Shown piece after piece: positions 1-8,755 of a stretch of DNA of 64,000 nt (position 1 is the first letter of the stretch; every line of letters begins with the position of its first letter). The notes under the pieces were generated by a model. The model saw only the letters and a list, made by a program, of their open reading frames with translations. It was not told the origin of the DNA and made no database searches. Origin of the DNA: Pseudarthrobacter sulfonivorans (lineage in GTDB: Bacteria; Actinomycetota; Actinomycetes; Actinomycetales; Micrococcaceae); assembly GCF_024391045.1 (NCBI RefSeq), contig NZ_JANFCZ010000015.1:31544-95543 (forward strand), in the 5' to 3' direction. A program made the position numbers and the translations under genes.

Positions 1-674
1 GCGTACCCGGACGCTGTCGTCGGCTGTCCCTCCGCCGTGGAGGCGACCAGCAGCGTGTCCGCGTCCAGCCACGAGAGGTTCCCCTTCGCCGTCGGCAGGT
101 CAAAGCCACCGGCGGTCGGGTCAACGAAGGCGCGGGTGCCGACGTCGAACTCGCGGTAGCGGTTGGCGTCGCCGCCGTCGGGGGACAGCGCCACCAGCGC
201 CAGACGGTACGGTTCCCCGTCGGCAGGGCGCAGGAACGTGGCCCCGTGGAACACCCACTCAACCCCCTCGGCGGCGGCCAGCGCGTCCACATCCAGCAGG
301 ACATGCCACTCGGGGGAGTCGGTGAGGTAGCTCTCCCACGTGGTGCGGCGCCACAGCCCCTTCGGGTTCGCCTGGTCCTTCCAGAAGTTGTAGTACCAGT
401 CGCCGCGTTTACCCACCATGGCAATCCGGTCCGTGGAGTCCAGCACTTCCAGGATGCTTCCTTCCAGGGCCGCGTAGTCGGCGTCCTCCAGGAGGTCCTC
501 CGTGCGGGCATTCTGCTCCCGGACCCAGGCCAGCGGCTCCTCGCCGTAGGTTTCCTCCAGCCAGACGTTCTCATCCGGGGGCTCCGGCGCAACCCCCGCG
601 GGGACAGTGCCAAGGGGCGTAGGGGTGGAAGTGGACGATGAACCGGGCGCTGAATCAGCTGCAGTGGTGGTCAT
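1..674 (-). CDS. Prolyl oligopeptidase family (S9) serine peptidase, N-terminal part
   Basis: The gene runs off the left edge, so only about the first 224 residues are present. It starts at the ATG complementary to 672-674 and is open to base 1. After a Pro/Ser/Thr-rich start the protein reads WLEETYGEEPLAWVREQNAR, the usual opening of the S9 beta-propeller domain, followed by GKRGDYYYNFWKDQANPKG and LSPDGGDANRYREFDV. These are typical of bacterial prolyl oligopeptidases, which cut after proline in short peptides. The alpha/beta-hydrolase domain with the Ser-Asp-His triad would lie outside the window, so activity cannot be judged. No signal peptide is visible, which suggests a cytoplasmic enzyme. 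It diverges from the gene at 750 with a 75-bp shared upstream region. The family call is firm; the substrate is unknown. Confidence 0.85.
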   Translation of the reverse strand, partial: MTTTAADSAPGSSSTSTPTPLGTVPAGVAPEPPDENVWLEETYGEEPLAWVREQNARTEDLLEDADYAALEGSILEVLDSTDRIAMVGKRGDWYYNFWKDQANPKGLWRRTTWESYLTDSPEWHVLLDVDALAAAEGVEWVFHGATFLRPADGEPYRLALVALSPDGGDANRYREFDVGTRAFVDPTAGGFDLPTAKGNLSWLDADTLLVASTAEGQPTTASGY

Positions 675-749
675 GCGCCCCATCCAAACAACAGATTCGC
701 CCGGCAAGCAAGTCAAGGCCCTCCGGCCCGGGCGGATACTCTGGATGCC

Positions 750-2675
750 GTGGGTAAATCGACGAGCATCCGGGTAGCCATCATCGGCGCAGGTCCCCGG
801 GGTACCAGCGTCCTGGAGCGCCTGCTCGCCCATGCTGCGACCCGGGACGGGTCCGTGGCCGTCCACATCGACGTCATCGACCCTTACCCGGCGGGCCCGG
901 GGCACGTCTGGCAGCCCGGCCAGTCCCGGCTGTACCTCATGAACACCCAGTCCTTTTATCCCACGGTCATTCCCGAGGACCCCCGGCTCGCCGCGCCCCT
1001 GGCCGGTACAACATTCGACCAGTGGCGTGCCCGCCAGCAGGATGACCCCTCGCCTGCCCTGACGCCGGACGAACACGAGGAACTGGCCACCCTGGAAGCC
1101 CGTGACTTCCCCAGCCGCGCACTGTACGGCCGCTACCTTCGCTGCACCGTGGAGGAGCTCCTTGAGAGGCTGCCCGACGGCGTTACCGTCGTCTTCCATG
1201 AGACGGAGGCGTTGTCAGTGCGCAGGGCAGGGGACGCGTTCGACGTCGGACTCGTCACCGGCGGGTCGCTCACGGCCGACTCCGTGGTCCTCGCGCTCGG
1301 CCACATCCCTGCCAGGCTGAGCCCCGAGCAGCGCGAACTCCAATCGTCAGCCGGGCAGCTGGGCCTGCGCTACCTCCCGCCCGCCGTGCCCGCCGATGTG
1401 GACTGGTCCGCCATTCCGGCCGGTGAACCAGTCCTGGTCCGCGGCATGGGCCTGAACTTCTTCGACGCCATGGGCCAGCTCACCGAAGGCCGGGGCGGCA
1501 AGTTCATCGACGCCGGCGCCCGGCTGGAGTACCAGCCCTCGGGCCGGGAACCGCTGATCATCGCCGCCTCCCGCCGCGGGACCCCCTACCGTGCGAAGGC
1601 CGCGCTGGACGGCTACTACGCGTCGTCGGTCACGCTGCGCTACCTCACGGACGCCGCGCTGGAGCGGTTCGCGGCCGCCGGCATCCTCCCGGGGTTCGAC
1701 CACGACCTCTGGCCCCTCCTGCACCGCGACACCCTCTGGGCGTATTACTCCACCCTGGTGCGCTCGCAGCCCGGTGCCGTCCCGGATGTGCCGGTGTTTC
1801 TGGCGGCCCTGGATGAGGCGATGCGGCCACACGCCCACAGCTCAACCCGCTGGGAGGACGCCGTGGAGAGTGTGCTGGCCGTGCACGTCGGGCCGCGGCA
1901 CCGGCTGGACCTGCTGGGCCTTGCGTCCCCGCTGGCGGGCCGTTCGTTCGCCTCCCGCGCGGAACTGGATGCCGCCGTCGTCGATTACCTCCTCGATGAT
2001 GCACGCCGCTCCGCGCTCGGGGAACTGGACCCGGTCAAGATGGCCATCGGGGCGCTGCACCGCGGGCGTGCGGTGCTGAAGACGGCAGTGGCCGACGGCG
2101 GCATCACCGATGAGTCCTGGGTCGCCGGCCTCCGGGGCTGGTTTGAGTCCTTCGTGGAGGGCCTGGCCAGCGGGCCGCCTGCCCTGCGGGCCGAGCAGCT
2201 GGCCGCGCTGGCCCGTGCTGGAGTGGTCAGCTTCGTGGGGCCGGACCCCCGGTTCAGCGTGGACCGCCGGGCAGGCCGGTTCAGCGCCGTGTCTCCGTGG
2301 GTGGACAGTCCGCCGGTGACGGCCAAAACGATGGTCGAGGCCCTGGCACCCGCCAACCGCGTTGCTGCGAATGACTCACCGCTCCTGCAGCAGCTCCTCG
2401 ACGACGGCATGGTGCGGCCCCGGCTGATGATGACGGCGGAAGGCGCGCCGGTGGCGGCGACAGGCCTGGACGTCAGGCCGCATCCCTACCGTCCCGTTGC
2501 GGCCAACGGCTCCGTGACTGACGGGCTGTACGTCCTGGGCCTGCAGCTTTCCGCCACGCAGTGGGGTACCGCCATCGCGGCGGAAGCGGCCCAGTCCGGC
2601 GGCCCCGCCTACGCCAGCGGGCAGCGGACCTTGCGCGATGCCGACGAAATCGCGCAGGCCATCCTGGGAGGGTAG
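750..2675 (+). CDS. FAD/NAD(P)-binding domain protein
   Basis: A 641-residue protein starting at GTG. Residues about 8-22 (RVAIIGAGPRGTSVLERL) form a dinucleotide-binding Rossmann motif, followed by YPAGPGHVWQPGQS and LYLMNTQSFYPTV. This pattern fits the NAD_binding_9 (FAD-NAD(P)-binding) family, found alone or next to biosynthetic genes in actinobacteria. A later VVLALGH motif fits a second flavoprotein segment, and the C-terminus (YVLGLQLSATQWGTAIAAE) is the closing flavin-contact region. The reaction and substrate are not known for this group, so it is best called a probable flavin-dependent oxidoreductase. No partner gene sits in the same direction, and a long palindrome follows the stop codon. 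Confidence 0.8.
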   Translation: MGKSTSIRVAIIGAGPRGTSVLERLLAHAATRDGSVAVHIDVIDPYPAGPGHVWQPGQSRLYLMNTQSFYPTVIPEDPRLAAPLAGTTFDQWRARQQDDPSPALTPDEHEELATLEARDFPSRALYGRYLRCTVEELLERLPDGVTVVFHETEALSVRRAGDAFDVGLVTGGSLTADSVVLALGHIPARLSPEQRELQSSAGQLGLRYLPPAVPADVDWSAIPAGEPVLVRGMGLNFFDAMGQLTEGRGGKFIDAGARLEYQPSGREPLIIAASRRGTPYRAKAALDGYYASSVTLRYLTDAALERFAAAGILPGFDHDLWPLLHRDTLWAYYSTLVRSQPGAVPDVPVFLAALDEAMRPHAHSSTRWEDAVESVLAVHVGPRHRLDLLGLASPLAGRSFASRAELDAAVVDYLLDDARRSALGELDPVKMAIGALHRGRAVLKTAVADGGITDESWVAGLRGWFESFVEGLASGPPALRAEQLAALARAGVVSFVGPDPRFSVDRRAGRFSAVSPWVDSPPVTAKTMVEALAPANRVAANDSPLLQQLLDDGMVRPRLMMTAEGAPVAATGLDVRPHPYRPVAANGSVTDGLYVLGLQLSATQWGTAIAAEAAQSGGPAYASGQRTLRDADEIAQAILGG

Positions 2676-2698
2676 GACTTAAACCGCGGCTAGATCTT

Positions 2699-2769
2699 AA
2701 ACCAACGCGGGGTCACTTCACGCCCGATTTCCTTCCCGGAAAGGACGCGAAGTGACCCCGCGTTGGTTT
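2699..2769. terminator. Long perfect palindrome between convergent genes
   Basis: Two perfect 21-bp inverted arms lie at 2699-2719 and 2749-2769, separated by 29 bases that hold a smaller hairpin (tttcc/ggaaa). It sits between the convergent stops at 2675 and 2784, where a bidirectional terminator is expected, but it has no T-run. The long exact arms and non-canonical ends could instead mark a dispersed palindromic repeat. Confidence 0.55.
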
Positions 2770-2783
2770 GTCGTGCGAAGTGG

Positions 2784-5700
2784 CTAGCCCTTCGCGTCCT
2801 TCAGGCAGTGGCGGTAGGCAGCCATCGCCTGGCCGTAGTTCAGCTGGCCCACGAGGTCGCCGGGCCGCTGGGGCTTGACCGGCGCCGTGCAGACCGGCTG
2901 GGCCGGGACGGTGACAGCAACCGTGACATCAGTCCTGACCGCGGTGCCGGATTCGACGGCGGTGAGCACCAGGGTGCCCGTTCCCGCAGCCGCGCCGGCC
3001 GGGACGGCAAGGTTGACGGTGGCCGCACCGGCGGTCACCGGCACGCTGCCCAGCTGGGTCACCGTGCCCGCTGCGTCGGTGAACTCGGCGTGCAGGGAGG
3101 TGTTGACCGGGCTGCCCAGCGATGTGAGGTCCAGCTTGGAAACCGCCAGGGTGATGGCGTCCCCGGCCTTGACCTCGGCGGCGGTGGTGTTGACCACGGC
3201 AACGGAACGGCGGGCGAAGTCCGGGGAAACCGGGCTGTGCGCCTGCAGGTACTTGATCCACGCGTCACGGTCGATCAGTCCGGAGTCCTTGGTGTTGGCG
3301 CCTTCCTGGAAGATCCGGAAGTTGTCACCACCCTGGGCCAGGAAGCTGAACGTGCCAACACGGTAGGACTTCGCGGGATCGATCGGAGCGCCGCCTACAA
3401 GGATCGAGGTGATCCGGTCACCGGCGGCGCGGGAGGCGTCGTAGGTGTAGTTGACGTTCTTTGACAGGCCCAGCTGCAGGTAGGCGCGGCTGGGAACCGT
3501 ACCGTCAGCGTTGGTCTGCCACTGCTGCTCCAGCAGGACCTTGAACTGCGCACCGGTCAGGGACGTGGTCCACAGGTTGTTCACGAACGGCAGGACTGCA
3601 TTCGCCTCGGCGTAAGTGATGGTGCCGTCCGGGGCGTAGTACAGCTCATTGCGGAGGCCGCCGGCGTTGACGACGCCGATTTCGGCGCCTCCGAGGTTGG
3701 TGTCCTTGAGCGTGTCCACCAGCGAGTCGGCCACGAGGTTGCCCAGCGTGGATTCGCTGCCTCGGTCATCGCGCTTGGCCGGACCGCCCGCGGGATCGGG
3801 AGTGAACGCCGTGGTGATGTCCTTGGTGACAGAGCCGACGGGCTGGTTGCCCACCTCGGCTGCGGCCGCCAGGGCCTTCTGCACGATGGAATCGACTGCC
3901 GCCACCCGGGGGTAGACGTTCTTCAATTCACTCGCCGCAACTTTCGTGCGCATGACGTTGGCGGCGGTGTGGGCCGTGACCTGCTTGCTGGCGGTATCCA
4001 CCGTGAGCTTGATCTGTCCGATGTTCTCGCCGTAGTTGCCGGTCTGGACGATCGGACGGGTCTTGCCTGCCTGGCCCGGAACCGGGGCGTCCCAGGCGTA
4101 TTCCTTGTGGGTGTGCCCGGTGAAGATGGCATCCACGTCGGCGGAGGTTTCGTTGACCAGCTTGGCGAAGGGGCCGCCGGCTGCGAGTTCCTGCTCCAGG
4201 GTGGCACCATCCGGGGTACCGGAACCGGCGCCGTCGTGGTTTTCCGCAATGATCACGTCAGCGAGGTTCTCCGCGGTGATCTTGGCGGCCGCACGGTTGA
4301 TGGCCTCGACCGGGTCACCAAAGTCCAGGTCGGCGATTCCGCCGGGGCTCACCAGGGCGGGCACCTCCTGGGTGACGGTGCCGATGACGGCCACCTTGAC
4401 GCCGTTCATGTCCAGAACCGTGAACTCGGGCAGGGCCGGTTCGGTGGTTCCCTTCTTGTAGACGTTCGCACCCAGGTACGGGAACTTGGCGTTGGTGCCG
4501 CCCGCAGTGACGCGGTCGCGCAGGTCTGCCCAGCCGCCGTCGAACTCGTGGTTGCCCACGGCGGACGCTTTCAGTTCCAGGGCGTTGAGGACGTCGATGG
4601 TGGGCTGGTCCTTGGCAACTGCCGAAGCGAACAGCGAAGCGCCGATGTTGTCCCCTGCGGACAGGAGGGCCGTCGCACCCGGGGAGGCCTGGGCGCGCAG
4701 CTGCTCAATGGTGCCCGCGAACTGGACGGTGTTGGCATCGATGCGGCCGTGGAAGTCGTTGATGCCCAGGAAGTTCAGGTCAACGGTGGCCGGTGTGGCG
4801 GGAAGGTCCAGCCCAACCACCACGGGGTCGTGGTCGCTGGCGCGGAACTGGTCCGGTGCGTAGTAGTTGGTGACGTTGTTGTTGTAGCGGCTGTACTCGA
4901 GCGCCACGGATTCGACCGAGTTGATGTTCCAGATGTCCGCGCCCGTGACGACGGCGTTGGCGGCCGGCGAGGCGAGGATGTGGTCCAGGGAGCCCACCAG
5001 GCCGCCGAAGAGGTAGGATTGCTTCGCGGATCCGTCGGCGTTTTTGGCTTTCTCGTCCTGGTTGACGTAGCCGGCGGCCCGGAAGACGTTCATCGGGTCT
5101 TCGTGGGCGTAGGAGTTGAAGTCACCGATCAGGAACACCTTGTCGGTGCCCTTGGATTTCTGCAGTTCGGCCGAGAAGGCCAGCAGGGACTGCGCCTGGG
5201 CGGTGCGGGCGAGGTTTGAGGCGCCCTGGCCCTGGTCGGTGTCAGCCGGAGTTGCTGCCGAGCCCTTGGACTTGAAGTGGTTGGCGATGGCGATGAACTT
5301 CTTGTCATCGGCGGCACCGGCCGGCTTGAACACCTGGGCGAGGGGTTTACGTGCACTGGCGAAGGCGGTGGTGTCGTTCAGGATGATTGACTCGCCCACC
5401 GGCTCTGCGCTGGCTTTCTTGAAAATGAAGGCGGTGCGGATCATGTCCTCGTCGGCCAGCGGGGGAGCGTTGGCGGGTGTGCGCACGTAGTCCCAGATGC
5501 CGGGGGTTTCAACGTTGAGGGCGTCCACCAGTTTGGCGAGGGCGTCGTCGCGGTTCTTGCCGAACTGCGCGGAGTTTTCGACCTCCATCAGGGACACGAG
5601 GTCGGCGCCGGACTTGGAGATGGCGGCAACGATTTTGTCCTGCTGGCGCTTGAAGTTCTCGGCGTTGGCGGCGCCGCGGACATCGCAGCCGCCGCTGACC

Positions 5701-7328
5701 GTGATGGGGTTGCCCGCGCGGTCGGTGTAGAACTTGCAGCCTGCCAGCGTGTCGCCGGTGGTGGGGAAGTAGTTCAGCACGTTGAAGGACGCGATCTTCA
5801 GGTTGCCGCCCACGTTGGCCGGAGCGTCGGTGCGGGTGGCGCCGAAGCCGGCCGGCTGGACGGTGTCCTTGTTGTCCTCGGTGAGGTGGGTCAGCGGCTG
5901 GAGCTTCCAGGCGTTGTTGGCGTAGCCGAGCACCACGTTGGTCTTAAACGTCACCGGAGAACCGACGCGGACGGGGTCCGTGGCAGTCAGGTACGGGAGC
6001 ACCTGGGCTTTGGTGGTGGCGTCCTTGAGGAAGTTGGTGCTGGATCCGTCGTCGAGCTTGATGCCGCGATCGGCGTTGTCCGCCACGGCGGCCTTGTACT
6101 CGGCCGAACCGTAGGGCGCGACGGCGGTGGGCTGGACCAGGGTGGTGGTCCCGCCGGCCAGGCCGATCTCACCGTACTGGTTCAGGCTGTAGTTGTCCGT
6201 GACGGTGAGCGGTCCCTGCGGTGCCAGCAGCATACCTTCGAGGGATTCCCGGAAGGTCTCGTTGGCCGGCAGCACGAAGGTGGTGGGCTTGACCTCGGGG
6301 GCAGCTTCGGTGAGCTGGGTGAGTCCCGCGGCGGCGACGTTGAGCTGCGTCATGCCGAAGTACTCACTGACGGTGCCCGTGACCTGAACGTAGTCGCCGG
6401 ACTGGACTGCCGCAGCAGTGGCGGGCGAGTAGACAAAAATGCCTTCCGAGGCCGCGTGGTTGGTGATCGTGAGGTCACCGCCGGTGCCCGCGGTCTGGAT
6501 GTAGTAGCCGTTGAGGCCGCCGGTGGGGAAGACTGCGGTGACCTTGCCCGTCGTGGTGACGGTGGCTCCGGTCAGCGGGCTTTCGGCGCCGGTGCCTTGG
6601 ATCTCTGCGATGGTCTTCAGCACGGGGGTGCCCGGGTCCACGGGGGGATCCACCGGCGGAGTTGCCGGGCCGGAACCCTGCGGGGTGATGGCGGCGCTGA
6701 GGGTGAAGTCGGCGGAGTTGTCATTGCTGTCCGCGAAATTGGTGCGGTTGAGGCTCTTGACGTCCGTGTTGCCCGACGGCGGTGTGGCGGCTTTGGTCTC
6801 GAAGGTGTTCGAGGTGCCGTACCCCAGCAGGTCGGCGATGCCGGCCGCCTCGATGACGGAGCCGGTGGCGAGCCCGGTCAGGGCGGTGGCCTGCTTGGCC
6901 AGGACAATGGTGCCGTCGGTGCCGGACGGATTGAAGTTGCTGGCATCGACGTCGGCCGCTGGCAGTTCCGGCGCCGTTGAGGTGGGGCTGTTCGTGCCGC
7001 CCTTGACCAGGAAGTGGCCCTTCGCGGGAATGGAACCGGCCAGCGGGGATACGCCGGTGGGTGCCCCCGTGCCGGTGCGGGAACGGTACTGGACCGACCA
7101 GCCGTCCAGCGAGACCGGCGCATCAGAGGTGTTGTACAGTTCCACGAACTTGTTCTTGTAGGCCGCTCCGGCGCTGCCGCCGCTGAGGTAGGCCTCGTTG
7201 ATCACTACGGGCGAGGTGCCGGCAGCAGGCGAGACCTCTGCTGCCGCGGGCAAGGTTGCCAGCGGGGCTGCGATGAGCCCCACGGACAACGCTGTGCCCA
7301 GCGCTAATTTCCAAGGTGAGTTTTGCAT
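2784..7328 (-). CDS. Secreted nuclease / 5'-nucleotidase fusion (ExeM/NucH-like plus UshA-like)
   Basis: A 1514-residue exported protein. Residues 1-30 are a signal peptide ending near PAAAE. A lamin-tail domain (VVINEAYLSGG) spans about 40-180 and an OB-like region about 240-340. An endonuclease/exonuclease/phosphatase domain follows at about 508-845 (KIASFNVLNYFPTTGD, LMEVENS, IGDFNSYAHEDP, ASDHDPV). A calcineurin-like 5'-nucleotidase domain starts near 853 (GINDFHGRID, AGDNIGAS, GNHEFDGG, GHTHKE), and a 5'-nucleotidase C-terminal domain lies at about 1165-1340. The metal ligands of both catalytic units are present. Such proteins are known to cut extracellular DNA, and 5'-nucleotidases release phosphate from nucleotides; that one polypeptide does both here is inference. 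No LPXTG or lipobox is visible, so it is probably released or held by non-covalent contacts. Confidence 0.9.
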   Translation of the reverse strand: MQNSPWKLALGTALSVGLIAAPLATLPAAAEVSPAAGTSPVVINEAYLSGGSAGAAYKNKFVELYNTSDAPVSLDGWSVQYRSRTGTGAPTGVSPLAGSIPAKGHFLVKGGTNSPTSTAPELPAADVDASNFNPSGTDGTIVLAKQATALTGLATGSVIEAAGIADLLGYGTSNTFETKAATPPSGNTDVKSLNRTNFADSNDNSADFTLSAAITPQGSGPATPPVDPPVDPGTPVLKTIAEIQGTGAESPLTGATVTTTGKVTAVFPTGGLNGYYIQTAGTGGDLTITNHAASEGIFVYSPATAAAVQSGDYVQVTGTVSEYFGMTQLNVAAAGLTQLTEAAPEVKPTTFVLPANETFRESLEGMLLAPQGPLTVTDNYSLNQYGEIGLAGGTTTLVQPTAVAPYGSAEYKAAVADNADRGIKLDDGSSTNFLKDATTKAQVLPYLTATDPVRVGSPVTFKTNVVLGYANNAWKLQPLTHLTEDNKDTVQPAGFGATRTDAPANVGGNLKIASFNVLNYFPTTGDTLAGCKFYTDRAGNPITVSGGCDVRGAANAENFKRQQDKIVAAISKSGADLVSLMEVENSAQFGKNRDDALAKLVDALNVETPGIWDYVRTPANAPPLADEDMIRTAFIFKKASAEPVGESIILNDTTAFASARKPLAQVFKPAGAADDKKFIAIANHFKSKGSAATPADTDQGQGASNLARTAQAQSLLAFSAELQKSKGTDKVFLIGDFNSYAHEDPMNVFRAAGYVNQDEKAKNADGSAKQSYLFGGLVGSLDHILASPAANAVVTGADIWNINSVESVALEYSRYNNNVTNYYAPDQFRASDHDPVVVGLDLPATPATVDLNFLGINDFHGRIDANTVQFAGTIEQLRAQASPGATALLSAGDNIGASLFASAVAKDQPTIDVLNALELKASAVGNHEFDGGWADLRDRVTAGGTNAKFPYLGANVYKKGTTEPALPEFTVLDMNGVKVAVIGTVTQEVPALVSPGGIADLDFGDPVEAINRAAAKITAENLADVIIAENHDGAGSGTPDGATLEQELAAGGPFAKLVNETSADVDAIFTGHTHKEYAWDAPVPGQAGKTRPIVQTGNYGENIGQIKLTVDTASKQVTAHTAANVMRTKVAASELKNVYPRVAAVDSIVQKALAAAAEVGNQPVGSVTKDITTAFTPDPAGGPAKRDDRGSESTLGNLVADSLVDTLKDTNLGGAEIGVVNAGGLRNELYYAPDGTITYAEANAVLPFVNNLWTTSLTGAQFKVLLEQQWQTNADGTVPSRAYLQLGLSKNVNYTYDASRAAGDRITSILVGGAPIDPAKSYRVGTFSFLAQGGDNFRIFQEGANTKDSGLIDRDAWIKYLQAHSPVSPDFARRSVAVVNTTAAEVKAGDAITLAVSKLDLTSLGSPVNTSLHAEFTDAAGTVTQLGSVPVTAGAATVNLAVPAGAAAGTGTLVLTAVESGTAVRTDVTVAVTVPAQPVCTAPVKPQRPGDLVGQLNYGQAMAAYRHCLKDAKG

Positions 7329-7521
7329 CCGCTCTTACTTTCATAGGGGTGTCCCCGGATGGGGGGACCCGATGGAATGTGCCCGGTTTGTACCTACGGG
7401 CAGGGAACCGGACTCCGCTCCTGGTCAAAGTGGGTCCGGCACATCAAAACAGCGCTGGGTAAACGCAGGGTGGATTCCCCGTGTAGCACTGTTTGCTGTG
7501 TTGGGTTGCAGGGTTGAGCAG

Positions 7522-7548
7522 TGACCGATCACCCCCAGGTGACGGTCA
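7522..7548. promoter_or_regulatory. Bulged inverted repeat upstream of the nuclease gene
   Basis: The arms tgaccgatcacc (7522-7533) and ggtgacggtca (7538-7548) pair with one bulged base. The site lies in the 286-bp region between the start of the nuclease gene (7328) and the end of the VOC gene (7615). It could be an operator or part of the terminator that follows. Nothing else recognisable was found in this stretch. Confidence 0.3.
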
Positions 7549-7556
7549 TCACAAAG

Positions 7557-7597
7557 AATACCGGCCGGTAGCTTCCAGGAAGCTACCGGCCGGTATT
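7557..7597. terminator. Perfect 20-bp stem terminator after the VOC gene
   Basis: The arms 7557-7576 and 7578-7597 are exact inverted copies with one base between them; in RNA the innermost pairs would open into a small loop. It lies 18 bp beyond the stop of the minus-strand VOC gene. T-rich stretches flank it on both strands, so it could work in both directions. Confidence 0.75.
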
Positions 7598-7614
7598 TTG
7601 TCGAAGAAATTTAC

Positions 7615-8382
7615 TTAATCGATGATCCTGAACGTCGCCCCGGTGGGGTCAGCCAGTGCTGCCACGCGCCCAAACGGCGAGTCCGCAGGGCCGTCGAGGA
7701 CCGTGGCGCCGAGGGCCACGGCTTTTTCGATCGAGGCGTCAGTGTTTTCCACATTGAAGTAAACCTGCCAGTTGGACGGGACCTCGGCCGGGAGAAAGCC
7801 GGAAGCATCCATGATGCCCGCCTTGGCGGCATCTCCGGCGCCCAGGGTGGTGTAGCGGAAGTCCGGGGTATCGCTCATGACATCCGTTTCCCACCCGAAG
7901 ACGTCTTGGTAGAACTTCACTGCGGCATCGTAGTCCTTGCTTTGAAGCTCATGCCACGCAGCAGCGCCAGGCTCGGCAACCACTTCGTAACCCCGCATTT
8001 CGCGGGGCTGCCAGACGCCGACGGCTGCGCCCGAGGCGTCGCCGAAGACGGCCATGTGACCCTGTTCCGGAACATCCATGGGCGGCATGTAAACCTGGCC
8101 GCCATTGGCCGTGACTGCGGCTGCAGTGGCTTCGGCGTCATCGGAGCGGAGGTACGTAGACCACATGTCCGGCATGCCGGCCTGGGACTCATCTTTCTGC
8201 ATGAGCCCGGCCACCATCTTGCCGTTCTTCCGGGCGGTGGTGTAGCCGCCGTACTTCTCCTCATCTCCGGTCTCGTATTCCCAGCCGAAGAGCTCGCCGT
8301 AGAACTGGCGGGCTTTGGCGATGTCGGAGGTCATCAGGTCAATCCAGCAAGGTGCTCCGGGGCTGATCTCGGGTGCAGGCAT
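7615..8382 (-). CDS. Double VOC/glyoxalase-fold protein (CFP30B-like)
   Basis: 255 residues holding two vicinal-oxygen-chelate modules in tandem. The first begins GAPCWIDLMTSDIAKARQFY and the second near GAAAWHELQSKDYDAAVKFY; each keeps the FYxxxFGWE signature. Layout and length match the actinobacterial group that includes the mycobacterial antigen Rv0577 (CFP30B), whose enzymatic role is not settled. Proteins of this fold bind small molecules or catalyse glyoxalase- or dioxygenase-type reactions using a metal. The protein has no signal peptide. It appears monocistronic, with its own strong terminator downstream. The family is clear; the function is unknown. Confidence 0.85.
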   Translation of the reverse strand: MPAPEISPGAPCWIDLMTSDIAKARQFYGELFGWEYETGDEEKYGGYTTARKNGKMVAGLMQKDESQAGMPDMWSTYLRSDDAEATAAAVTANGGQVYMPPMDVPEQGHMAVFGDASGAAVGVWQPREMRGYEVVAEPGAAAWHELQSKDYDAAVKFYQDVFGWETDVMSDTPDFRYTTLGAGDAAKAGIMDASGFLPAEVPSNWQVYFNVENTDASIEKAVALGATVLDGPADSPFGRVAALADPTGATFRIID

Positions 8383-8516
8383 AGTGGCTCTTTCTGTGGA
8401 GGAACGGCAACAGGAATGACCCTATGCGGGGGCACCGACACTTTCAATGGGTTGGCCTGGTCCGGTGGTGCGCCGCTTGGGCTGCCGTCCGGGCCATCGC
8501 GTGCGCCGGAAACGAC

Positions 8517-8554
8517 GGAACCCCGGCCTGCCATCGCTGGCAAACCGGGGTTCC
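8517..8554 (-). terminator. Terminator of tRNA-Ser
   Basis: The arms ggaaccccgg (8517-8526) and ccggggttcc (8545-8554) pair exactly, with an 18-base interior that can fold further. The structure starts 6 bases beyond the 3' end of the minus-strand tRNA, as expected for its transcript end. Confidence 0.6.
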
Positions 8555-8559
8555 TATCG

Positions 8560-8647
8560 CGGAAGGTAAGAGATTCGAACTCTTGGTACGGGGTTACCGC
8601 ACACTAGTTTTCAAGACTAGCTCCTTCGGCCGCTCGGACAACCTTCC
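8560..8647 (-). tRNA. tRNA-Ser (anticodon UGA)
   Basis: Read on the minus strand, the acceptor stem ggaaggt (8647-8641) pairs with accttcc (8567-8561), with G at 8560 as the discriminator base. The anticodon arm ctagtcttgaaaactag puts TGA in the loop, which reads UCA serine codons. The T arm contains the usual ttcgaat. A long variable arm brings the length to 88 nt, the class II form expected of tRNA-Ser. No CCA is encoded. Confidence 0.95.
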
Positions 8648-8755
8648 CTAACGAGTAGTGTTTCATAGGCAGTTGGCTGCAACAAAACAGAGTCTGCCGG
8701 CCGTCCGGTGCAGACTGGTTCCGGGGCACGAATCAGCTAGAAAACGGGAGTTGTC

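Noticed and set aside
3969..5219. 416-codon ORF opposite the nuclease gene
   Set aside because: It mirrors a clearly coding strand with intact domains; its composition (Gly/Val/Asp-rich, no motif) is that of an antisense shadow in high-GC DNA.
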